This document shows, in pieces, positions 25,779-31,675 of a DNA stretch of 39,134 nt. Source of the stretch: Prevotella sp. (GTDB lineage Bacteria; Bacteroidota; Bacteroidia; Bacteroidales; Bacteroidaceae); assembly GCA_017541365.1 (NCBI GenBank), contig JAFXZF010000038.1, forward strand, positions 1-39,134. The letters are read 5' to 3'. How positions within the stretch are numbered: the stretch's first letter is position 1; every line of letters begins with the position of its first letter. The position numbers and the translations under genes are program-made. The notes under the pieces are model-generated. The model did not search any database and was not told the DNA's origin. It worked only from the letters and a program-made list of their open reading frames with translations.

Positions 25779-25876
25779 ATCGTAGCGTAGCGTATCGTAG
25801 TCACCACAGGTGACGTATCGTAGGGGCATAGCCCCGTATCGTAGCAATCTCCGATTGCGTTTCGTACGAAGTTTTC
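25779..25876 (+). repeat. hairpin array: constant TATCGTAG separators with variable perfect palindromes
   Basis: Three different perfect hairpins, GTCACC-aca-GGTGAC (25800-25814), GGGGC-ata-GCCCC (25823-25835) and GCAATC-tcc-GATTGC (25844-25858), are separated by copies of GTATCGTAG and closed by the palindrome TTCGTACGAA (25861-25870). Stems differ but pairing is kept. It lies just upstream of the PstS-like gene; a related array precedes hemL. Confidence 0.7.
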
Positions 25877-25901
25877 AAAAAAAAAAAAAACGAAGTTTAC
25901 A

Positions 25902-26879
25902 ATGAGAAAGACAATTTATTCAGTACTCAGTTTGGCAGTGATACTTTCACTCGCTATTTCAACAGTTTCTTGCGGAGGCAAGAAGAGTGACAAATCAGGC
26001 GACGGCGAACAACTCGAAGGCCGCATCTCCATCTCAGGAGCTTTTGCCCTCTATCCACTCGCCGTGAAGTGGGCAGAAGAGTTTCAGAAACTCAACCCTG
26101 GCGTGAAGATAGAAGTGGATGGCGGCGGTGCCGGCAAGGGTATGACCGACGTGCTCGCAGAGCAGGTGGATATCGCGATGGTATCACGTGAGGTGAGTCC
26201 CGAAGAGGAGCAGAAGGGTGCCATCGGCTTCCCTACAGCCAAGGATGCCGTAGTGCCTACCATCAACCAGAACAACCCCTTCTATGCTCAACTCGTAAAG
26301 CACGGCATCAACAAGCAGGCAGCTGCCGACCTCTGGATTGAGGGCAAGATAAAGACTTGGGGACAGCTCCTCGGCACTCAGGACCAGACAAAGATTGCAC
26401 TCTTCACACGTTCTGATGCCTGCGGTGCAGCAGAGACCTTTGCCAAGTGGCTCGGCAAACACCAGGAAGACCTCCTCGGTGAGGGCGTCAATGGCGACCC
26501 AGGCGTAGCAACAGCGGTGAGCAAGAACGAACTCTCCATCGGCTTCAACAACATAGGCTATGCCTACGACAACAACACCCTCAAGCCTCTCGATGGCATC
26601 CGTGTGCTCCCTGTTGACGGCAACGACAATGGCAAAATAGACCCTGACGAAGAGTTCTATGGCTCAAAAGACCAGATTACCAAGGCTATCGCTGAGGGAC
26701 GCTATCCCTCACCACCAGCCCGTGACCTCTATCTCGTCACCAAGGGTCTGCCCACCAACCCCGTCGTGATAGCCTTCCTCAAGTATGTGCTCACCGATGG
26801 TCAGAAACTCAATGCCCCCGTTGGCTATATCGAGATATCACAGGAAAAGCTCGACAAAGCACTTGGCAAGTTGAAATGA
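25902..26879 (+). CDS. PstS-like substrate-binding lipoprotein, candidate sulfate receptor
   Basis: Periplasmic receptor of the Pst-like importer, 325 aa. Lipoprotein signal with Cys24 in TVSCGG. PstS-family landmarks are ISGAFALYPL, VDGGGAGKGMTDVL, DIAMVSRE and FTRSDACGAAETFAKWL. In phosphate PstS of E. coli the last motif reads RSDGSGTT; here Ser and Thr are replaced by Cys and Ala, so the anion site differs. It completes the porin, receptor, permeases and ATPase set, though it lies 6.7 kb from the permeases. Sulfate is inferred from context; phosphate, molybdate or tungstate remain possible. Confidence 0.83.
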   Translation: MRKTIYSVLSLAVILSLAISTVSCGGKKSDKSGDGEQLEGRISISGAFALYPLAVKWAEEFQKLNPGVKIEVDGGGAGKGMTDVLAEQVDIAMVSREVSPEEEQKGAIGFPTAKDAVVPTINQNNPFYAQLVKHGINKQAAADLWIEGKIKTWGQLLGTQDQTKIALFTRSDACGAAETFAKWLGKHQEDLLGEGVNGDPGVATAVSKNELSIGFNNIGYAYDNNTLKPLDGIRVLPVDGNDNGKIDPDEEFYGSKDQITKAIAEGRYPSPPARDLYLVTKGLPTNPVVIAFLKYVLTDGQKLNAPVGYIEISQEKLDKALGKLK

Positions 26880-26913
26880 TAACACACACACTCTCTATTT
26901 GAGTCTATGTAAT

Positions 26914-26947
26914 AAATGTCAGCAAAATCCATGTTTTGCTGACATTT
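26914..26947 (+). terminator. strong hairpin after the PstS-like gene
   Basis: Perfect 14-bp stem AAATGTCAGCAAAA/TTTTGCTGACATTT with a 6-nt loop, but only a weak T run after it. Probably a terminator. Its right arm also holds the TTTG that fits as -33 of the next promoter. Confidence 0.6.
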
Positions 26948-26965
26948 TGATTATTCATACCTTTG
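26935..26965 (+). promoter_or_regulatory. upstream promoter (P1) of the hemC fusion
   Basis: TTTG (26935-26938), 19 bp, TACCTTTG (26958-26965). It would read through the operator site at 26993-27014. Confidence 0.5.
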
Positions 26966-26992
26966 CCCCACACTTCATGCAGCGGCGTCCAT

Positions 26993-27014
26993 GCATCCCT
27001 AACGTATGTGATAT
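26993..27014. promoter_or_regulatory. copy of the sulfur operator before hemC
   Basis: GCATCCC-TAACGTAT-GTGATAT: right arm perfect, left arm 4 of 7, spacer nearly identical to that at 15890-15897. The right arm starts 49 bp before the -7 element. Confidence 0.55.
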
Positions 27015-27032
27015 GAAACCTTAACAAAGGGT

Positions 27033-27064
27033 ATTGCCCGCATGAGAGAATGGAAGTAACTTTG
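27033..27064 (+). promoter_or_regulatory. main promoter (P2) of the hemC fusion
   Basis: Extended -33 ATTGCCC (27033-27039), TTG-to-TA spacing 20 bp, -7 TAACTTTG (27057-27064), 43 bp before the ATG. Confidence 0.7.
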
Positions 27065-27106
27065 CAGTCGGGAATTAAAAAAAAGGAATTTTAAACTAAT
27101 ATACTG

Positions 27107-29098
27107 ATGACAACAAGGACGATTAGAATAGCGACAAGGCAGAGTCCGCTGGCGCTGAGACAGGTGGAGGAGCTGGTGAGGGTGGCTGGCATAACAGACT
27201 ACGAACTGGTTAAGCTGACAGCGTATGGTGACAGGCATAAGGAACGTTCGCTGATGGAGGAGGGACTGGCACAGGACTTCTTCACTCGCGAACTGGATGA
27301 GGCTCTGCTAAGCGGCAAGGCTGACATAGCGGTGCACTCGGCTAAGGACCTGCCCTACCCCCTCACTGACGGCATAGAGGTGATAGCACTGACGGAGGGA
27401 AAGGATAAGACGGACAGCCTCGTGGCACGTGATGGACTGACCCTTGCCTCTCTACCCCAAGGAAGCAGGGTGGGCACAAGCAGTGCCCAGCGCAAGGAGG
27501 AACTGCTAAGGGTGCGCCCCGACATAGAGGTGGTGCCCATACGGGGTACGATAGAGGAACGTATAGCACAGGTGGACAGCGGCAAGGTGGATGCACTGAT
27601 AGTTGCCACATGCGCGCTGGAACGTCTTGGTTTGCTACACAGAGCTACGGAACGCCTGCCCTTTAAGACGCATCCCCTGCAGGGAAACCTGGCGGTGACA
27701 ACCCACTTCAGTTCACAGTTCTCAGTTCACAGTTCACAGTTGGAGGGTCTTGACATTCGCCGCCGCTACGGCAAGGTGTGGCTGGTGGGTGCAGGACCAG
27801 GTGACCCCGAACTGATTACCGTAAAGGGGCAAAGGCTCATCAATGAGGCTGACGTGGTGTTCTACGATGATCTGGCAGACTCACCCCCTGCCCCTCTCTC
27901 TGAGAGAGGGGTGAAGTATGAAAGAGGAGGAGGCAAGTGGTTCTACGTCGGTAAGCGCTCAGGCAAGCACAGCCACAGTCAGGAGGAGATTAACGAACTG
28001 ATGTACAAGGCTGCGACAGAGGGAAAGACGGTGGTACGACTGAAAGGTGGCGACCCCATGGTGTTTGCCCACGGAAGGGAGGAGGTGGACTACCTGAAGT
28101 CGAGACTGGTGGAGGTGGAGGTGGTGCCTGGCATAAGCAGCGGTGTGGCACTTGCCTCGCTGACGCAGATACCGCTGACGCACAGAGGCGTGGCGCGCTC
28201 CGTAGCCTTCGTACTAGGACATGCCAAGGACATTCCAGCCCCCACTGCCGACACCTTATTATATTACATGGGAGGAGCAAAGGCAAGTGAGATAGCCCAA
28301 AAACTGCTCAACAGCGGTCGTGATGAGAACACCCCTGTGGCAATAGTGAGCAACGTGTCGCTACCCAATCAGCGTAGCATATTCTCCACGCTCGGCGAAC
28401 TGCAGTGGGCTACCATCCACACCACCCCCGTACTGATAATGGTGGGCGAGGTGGTGGGGCTCAGTTCACAGCGCACAGTGCACAGTGCACAGTCAGAGAG
28501 GGTGTATGACACGACATCGACATCCCCTACTCCACTGATAACAATAACCCATATACCTTTTAAGACGATGAACATAGATCTGACGCAGTATGACTACATA
28601 GTATTCACATCCAGGCACGGTGTGCACCATTTCTTCGAGGAATATGATAAAGGTGATAACTCCCTCTCCCTTCGGAGAGGGTTGGGGAGAGGTTTTCCTA
28701 AGGTAATCTCCGTAGGCACAGTGACCACTGGTGCACTGAGGGAGAGGGGCATAGAGCCTTTCTTTGAATCGCCTACGCAGTCGGCAAGGGGCATCATAGA
28801 CTTCTTCAGGGACAAACCGCGAGGAAGCCGCATACTGCTGGCACGTTCGGACAAGGGACTTAAGAAACTGCTCTGGGGACTGAGCCAGCATGAGGTGACC
28901 GACCTTGCCGTGTACACCAACACGCCTAATAAGGAGGCGGTGAAGCAAGACCTCACACAGTATGACAAGATAGTGTTTGGTTCACCATCGGGGGTGGAGG
29001 CTTTCCGCTCACTCTATACTACAGAAGAAATAAACGGATACAATGGACTGATAATAGCAAAAGGAGAAACAACGTATGAAGCGATTCAGACAATATAG
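27107..29098 (+). CDS. trifunctional HemC-CobA-HemD fusion for siroheme synthesis
   Basis: Would convert porphobilinogen to hydroxymethylbilane, close it to uroporphyrinogen III, and methylate it to precorrin-2. 663 aa. HemC-like part 5-200 (IATRQSPLAL, VHSAKDLP with Asp81, GTSSAQRKEEL). CobA/SUMT part 222-452 (GAGPGDPELITVKG, VVRLKGGDPMVFAHGREE, VVPGISSGVALA, IPLTHRG). HemD-like part about 485-663 (YIVFTSRHGV, KIVFGSPSGVEAF, IIAKGETTYEA). The HemC part stops at HPLQGNLAV, where family members have PAVGQGA, so domain 3 with the cofactor-binding cysteine is missing. HemD lacks about 40 N-terminal residues. Both junctions are translated 7-bp-period repeats. Overlaps hemB by 23 bp. Confidence 0.85.
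   Translation: MTTRTIRIATRQSPLALRQVEELVRVAGITDYELVKLTAYGDRHKERSLMEEGLAQDFFTRELDEALLSGKADIAVHSAKDLPYPLTDGIEVIALTEGKDKTDSLVARDGLTLASLPQGSRVGTSSAQRKEELLRVRPDIEVVPIRGTIEERIAQVDSGKVDALIVATCALERLGLLHRATERLPFKTHPLQGNLAVTTHFSSQFSVHSSQLEGLDIRRRYGKVWLVGAGPGDPELITVKGQRLINEADVVFYDDLADSPPAPLSERGVKYERGGGKWFYVGKRSGKHSHSQEEINELMYKAATEGKTVVRLKGGDPMVFAHGREEVDYLKSRLVEVEVVPGISSGVALASLTQIPLTHRGVARSVAFVLGHAKDIPAPTADTLLYYMGGAKASEIAQKLLNSGRDENTPVAIVSNVSLPNQRSIFSTLGELQWATIHTTPVLIMVGEVVGLSSQRTVHSAQSERVYDTTSTSPTPLITITHIPFKTMNIDLTQYDYIVFTSRHGVHHFFEEYDKGDNSLSLRRGLGRGFPKVISVGTVTTGALRERGIEPFFESPTQSARGIIDFFRDKPRGSRILLARSDKGLKKLLWGLSQHEVTDLAVYTNTPNKEAVKQDLTQYDKIVFGSPSGVEAFRSLYTTEEINGYNGLIIAKGETTYEAIQTI
27709..27742 (+). repeat. 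7-bp-period repeat at the HemC/CobA junction
   Basis: Tandem CAGTTCA-type units translated as SSQFSVHSSQ, exactly between the HemC and CobA parts. Confidence 0.7.
27878..27911 (+). repeat. in-frame palindromic element inside the CobA part
   Basis: Begins GACTCACCCC like the other elements and holds the perfect hairpin CCCCTCTCTC/GAGAGAGGGG. Translated as DSPPAPLSERG in a variable CobA loop. Confidence 0.65.
28462..28495 (+). repeat. 7-bp-period repeat at the CobA/HemD junction
   Basis: Degenerate tandem CAGTTCACAG/CACAGTG units translated as SSQRTVHSAQS, between CobA and HemD parts. Confidence 0.55.
28660..28692 (+). repeat. in-frame palindromic element inside the HemD part
   Basis: CTCCCTCTCC and GGAGAGGG arms with a short loop, then GTTGGGGAGAGG; translated as NSLSLRRGLGRG after EEYDKGD. 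Confidence 0.6.
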
Positions 29099-30182
29099 AA
29101 CTACACAGGCGGTGCGCGATCAGTGGGCTGACGTGCCAGAACTGACACCACAGGACTTTATATACCCATACTTTGTGGTGGACGGCAAAGGGGTGAAGCA
29201 GGAGATAGGCTCGATGAAGGAGGTGTATCACTTCTCTATCGACACGCTACTGGAAGACATAGCCCAGCTGCTCACGCTGGGCATAGACAAGGTGTTACTA
29301 TTTGGAGTGATACCACAGGAAGAGAAAGACGAGCGAGGCTCCTTAGCCTACAGCCCCGACAGCATAGTGGCAAGGGCGGTAAGGACCATTAAGGAGGCTC
29401 TGCCCCAGGTGACGGTGATGACTGATGTGTGTCTGTGCGAATATACCTCGCATGGGCATTGTGGGCTGTTAGACTCACCCCTAACCCCTCTCTCCAAGAG
29501 AGGGGGACAGAATGCGTCCACTAACGGCAATAATAGCGGCAACTCTTCGCAGACAGATAGTTCATACTCCTCCCCTCTCTTGAAGAGAGGGGTTGGGGGT
29601 GAGTCTTTCGTCGACAACGACTCCACGCTGCCCCTTTTGGCCGAGATGGCTTACCAGCATGCGCTGGCGGGGGCAGACTTTGTGGCACCATCGGCAATGA
29701 TGGACGGACAGGTGGAGGCTATACGCCAGCGACTGGACAGCGATGAGCGCACAAGGCACACCCGCATAATGGCGTATTCGGCAAAATATGCCAGTGCCTA
29801 CTATGGACCATTCAGGGATGCAGCGCAGTCGGCACCAAGTTTCGGCGACCGCAGGAGTTATCAGATGGACTATCGCACCCGTAACCAAGGACTGGAGGAG
29901 ATAGCGGCTGACATCAGCGAGGGTGCCGACTGGGTGATGGTGAAGCCCGCAATGGCTTATCTGGACATAATACAAAGGGCTACGGACAAATTTACCAAGC
30001 ACCCTATGGTGGCATACCAGGTGTCGGGAGAATACAGCATGCTGCTGAATGCCGCCAAGGAGGGGCTGTTCGATGAGTGGAGCATATTTCACGAGAGCCT
30101 CACGGCTATAAGGCGCGCAGGGGCACAGTACATCATATCTTATTACGCTAAGCGATATGCACTTCTTACCAATCAACATTGA
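29076..30182 (+). CDS. hemB: delta-aminolevulinic acid dehydratase with palindrome-encoded insert
   Basis: Condenses two 5-aminolevulinate molecules to porphobilinogen. 368 aa against about 325 usual. Zinc cysteines 119, 121 and 129 are present (VCLCEYTSHGHCG), as are the active-site lysines in MAYSAKYAS and MVKPAMAYLD. About 45 extra residues (133-177) begin immediately after the third zinc cysteine, where other HemB proteins have a short loop before VDNDATLELL. The insert is encoded by a palindromic repeat element. It overlaps both neighbours (23 bp with the fusion gene, 26 bp with the sirC-like gene), indicating translational coupling. Confidence 0.95.
   Translation: MKRFRQYRTTQAVRDQWADVPELTPQDFIYPYFVVDGKGVKQEIGSMKEVYHFSIDTLLEDIAQLLTLGIDKVLLFGVIPQEEKDERGSLAYSPDSIVARAVRTIKEALPQVTVMTDVCLCEYTSHGHCGLLDSPLTPLSKRGGQNASTNGNNSGNSSQTDSSYSSPLLKRGVGGESFVDNDSTLPLLAEMAYQHALAGADFVAPSAMMDGQVEAIRQRLDSDERTRHTRIMAYSAKYASAYYGPFRDAAQSAPSFGDRRSYQMDYRTRNQGLEEIAADISEGADWVMVKPAMAYLDIIQRATDKFTKHPMVAYQVSGEYSMLLNAAKEGLFDEWSIFHESLTAIRRAGAQYIISYYAKRYALLTNQH
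29472..29605 (+). repeat. in-frame palindromic element inside hemB
   Basis: 134 bp with 21-bp terminal inverted repeats (29472-29492 / 29585-29605, one mismatch). The left arm is identical to that of the element at 22996. Two inner hairpins of CCCCTCTCT type occur at the ends; the middle encodes an Asn/Ser-rich stretch. Confidence 0.8.
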
Positions 30183-30639
30183 CATAGAGAACAAAAAGCT
30201 ACTGATAATAGGCGGCGGACGTGTGGGACTGCATAAGGCGCAGATACTGGCTCGCTTCACTGACACGGCGAGCGTAATCTCGCCTGAGTTCAGGGAGGGT
30301 TTCGACAGGCTGCCCTTCACGTTGGTAAGGAAGGAGTATGAAGCTGGGGACCTGGATGGTGCTTTCATGGTATATATATGTACGGAGGATGGCGAACTGA
30401 ACAGGCGGATAAAGCGGGATGCCCAGCAGAGGGGTGTGCTTGCCAGCGTGTGTGACAACCCGTCGCTATGTGACTTTACCTCGCCTGCCATTTTTCGCAA
30501 GGACAACCTGACGGTATCAGTGGCAAGCGATGCCAAGGACGTGAGAAGGAGTATGCAGATCCGTGATGCCATAGCCGAGAATTTCGACCTGATAGAACAA
30601 AACGCTCCCGCCCCTCGCAGTATATATGACAAACGTTAG
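30157..30639 (+). CDS. precorrin-2 dehydrogenase / sirohydrochlorin ferrochelatase (SirC/CysG N-terminal type)
   Basis: Oxidises precorrin-2 with NAD and possibly inserts iron to make siroheme. 160 aa, the size of a CysG N-terminal domain without its full dimerisation tail. Rossmann motif LLIIGGGRVGLHKA near the N-terminus and VCDNPSLCDFTSPAIFRKDNLTVSVA, the latter with the Asp needed for dehydrogenation in this family. It overlaps the end of hemB by 26 bp. It follows the methyltransferase-containing fusion, so the operon reaches siroheme for the sulfite reductase. Confidence 0.9.
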   Translation: MHFLPINIDIENKKLLIIGGGRVGLHKAQILARFTDTASVISPEFREGFDRLPFTLVRKEYEAGDLDGAFMVYICTEDGELNRRIKRDAQQRGVLASVCDNPSLCDFTSPAIFRKDNLTVSVASDAKDVRRSMQIRDAIAENFDLIEQNAPAPRSIYDKR

Positions 30640-30645
30640 TGATAT
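30624..30645. promoter_or_regulatory. copy of the sulfur operator before hemA
   Basis: ATATGAC-AAACGTTA-GTGATAT: one mismatch in the left arm, right arm perfect. Overlaps the stop codon of the sirC-like gene. The right arm starts 49 bp before the -7 element. Confidence 0.6.
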
Positions 30646-30663
30646 AATTACCTCGTGACAGCG

Positions 30664-30695
30664 ATTGCCCATGAAGGGTTATAGCAGTACCTTTG
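30664..30695 (+). promoter_or_regulatory. promoter of hemA
   Basis: Extended -33 ATTGCCC (30664-30670), 20-bp spacing, -7 TACCTTTG (30688-30695). Confidence 0.75.
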
Positions 30696-30711
30696 CAGCA
30701 GGTAATCGGAC

Positions 30712-30743
30712 GCACCGAAGGTGCTACGCTTTCCGAAGGAAAG
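30712..30743 (+). repeat. two hairpins in the hemA leader
   Basis: GCACC-gaa-GGTGC (30712-30724) and CTTTCC-gaa-GGAAAG (30729-30743), 4 bp apart (TACG), in the 5' untranslated region. Same style as the hairpin arrays before the PstS-like gene and hemL. Confidence 0.7.
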
Positions 30744-30763
30744 AATTAAACTAATAATGCAAA

Positions 30764-31594
30764 ATGGTACAGACACTGACACTTAAAACATGCAAGCGCA
30801 CGGAGGAATACCGTGACGAGGGACGCATAGACACAGCCCAGGCACGTCACCTGTTTAGGGTGGCTGCAGGGCTGGAGTCGCCACTGCTGGGTGAAACAGC
30901 CATATTAGGGCAGGTAAAAAGAGCATACGACGAGGCCCGTCAGCAGGGCAAACTGACGGCGAATATGAACAAGTTGTTCCAGGCGGCAATACACGTGGGA
31001 CACCGTGTGCGCACTGAGACGACGATATCACGCGGAGCTGTGTCATATTCGCAGGTGACGGTTGACATGCTGAGCCGACTGGTGCCTAATCTTGGTGAGA
31101 AGGTGGTGAGCATAATCGGGGTGAATGAGATGACGGAATCGATACTCAACTTCCTCACGGCACGAGGTGCTACGAACCTGATACTTGCCAACCGTAGCTT
31201 TGAGGCTGCTGAACGCCTGGCGGCACGATATGATGCCGTGGCAGTGCCGCTGAGCGACAAACGGAGGATTCTCAGACTGAGTGACGTGGTGATAAGTGCT
31301 ACGTCAGCCCCACATAGCATAATAAGGAAAGAGGACGTGGTGCCGCGCTGCGGCGAGTTGTTGTTCTTTGACATGGCAAGCCCACGTGACATAGACGAGG
31401 GGGTTGAACGGCTAAGCGGCGTGCAGGTGTTTACTCTTGAGCAGATAGAACACAGTGCCCGGCAGAATCTTAAGGCGCGCAGCAAGGCAATAGCCGACTG
31501 TGAGCGCATTATAGAAGAGGAACTGGCTGAGCTGAAACGCTGGGAGGAGCGTAGATCAGTTCATAGTTCACAGTTCATAGTTCACAGTTCATAG
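30764..31594 (+). CDS. hemA: shortened glutamyl-tRNA reductase
   Basis: Reduces glutamyl-tRNA to glutamate semialdehyde. Only 276 aa against about 415 usual. The catalytic cysteine is Cys10 in KTCKRTE, so about 40 N-terminal residues are missing; an in-frame stop just upstream and the promoter position rule out a longer start. LFRVAAGLESPLLGE, ILGQVKRAYDEA and RVRTETTISRGAVSYSQ are well kept. The NADPH glycine motif is degenerate (IGVNEM where GAGEMG is usual). Most of the C-terminal dimerisation domain is absent, and the last residues come from a 7-bp repeat. Activity is uncertain. Confidence 0.82.
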   Translation: MVQTLTLKTCKRTEEYRDEGRIDTAQARHLFRVAAGLESPLLGETAILGQVKRAYDEARQQGKLTANMNKLFQAAIHVGHRVRTETTISRGAVSYSQVTVDMLSRLVPNLGEKVVSIIGVNEMTESILNFLTARGATNLILANRSFEAAERLAARYDAVAVPLSDKRRILRLSDVVISATSAPHSIIRKEDVVPRCGELLFFDMASPRDIDEGVERLSGVQVFTLEQIEHSARQNLKARSKAIADCERIIEEELAELKRWEERRSVHSSQFIVHSS

Positions 31595-31609
31595 TTCACA
31601 ATTAAAAGT
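31557..31609 (+). repeat. 7-bp-period repeat spanning the hemA stop codon
   Basis: Alternating CAGTTCA and TAGTTCA units, six or seven copies, encoding the last HemA residues and running into the spacer. Confidence 0.75.
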
Positions 31610-31612
31610 TGT

Positions 31613-31667
31613 TATCGTAGCCGAAGGCGTTTCGTAGGTGCGCAGCACCGTTTCGTTTTCGTACGAA
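31613..31667 (+). repeat. hairpin array upstream of hemL
   Basis: TATCGTAG separator, GCC-gaa-GGC (31620-31628), GTTTCGTAG separator, GGTGC-gca-GCACC (31637-31649), then TTCGTACGAA. Same order as at 25746-25876: 7-bp repeat, hairpins, TTCGTACGAA palindrome, start codon. Confidence 0.7.
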
Positions 31668-31675
31668 GTTAAATT

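Noticed and set aside
25779..25876. Possible CRISPR array
   Set aside because: Separators are only 8-10 bp, intervening units are 12-15 bp perfect palindromes rather than unique spacers, and no cas genes are present.
28960..29076. Separate small gene between the HemC fusion and hemB
   Set aside because: The HemD part reads through this stretch with conserved residues to its stop at 29098; no room for another gene.
29562..30632. Long open frame (356 codons) on the minus strand opposite hemB and the sirC-like gene
   Set aside because: Low-complexity translation with no recognisable domain, fully opposite conserved genes; a coding shadow.
30640..30763. Frameshifted N-terminal part of hemA upstream of the ATG
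   Set aside because: The spacer holds a promoter, hairpins and in-frame stops; no missing HemA motif is visible in any frame there.
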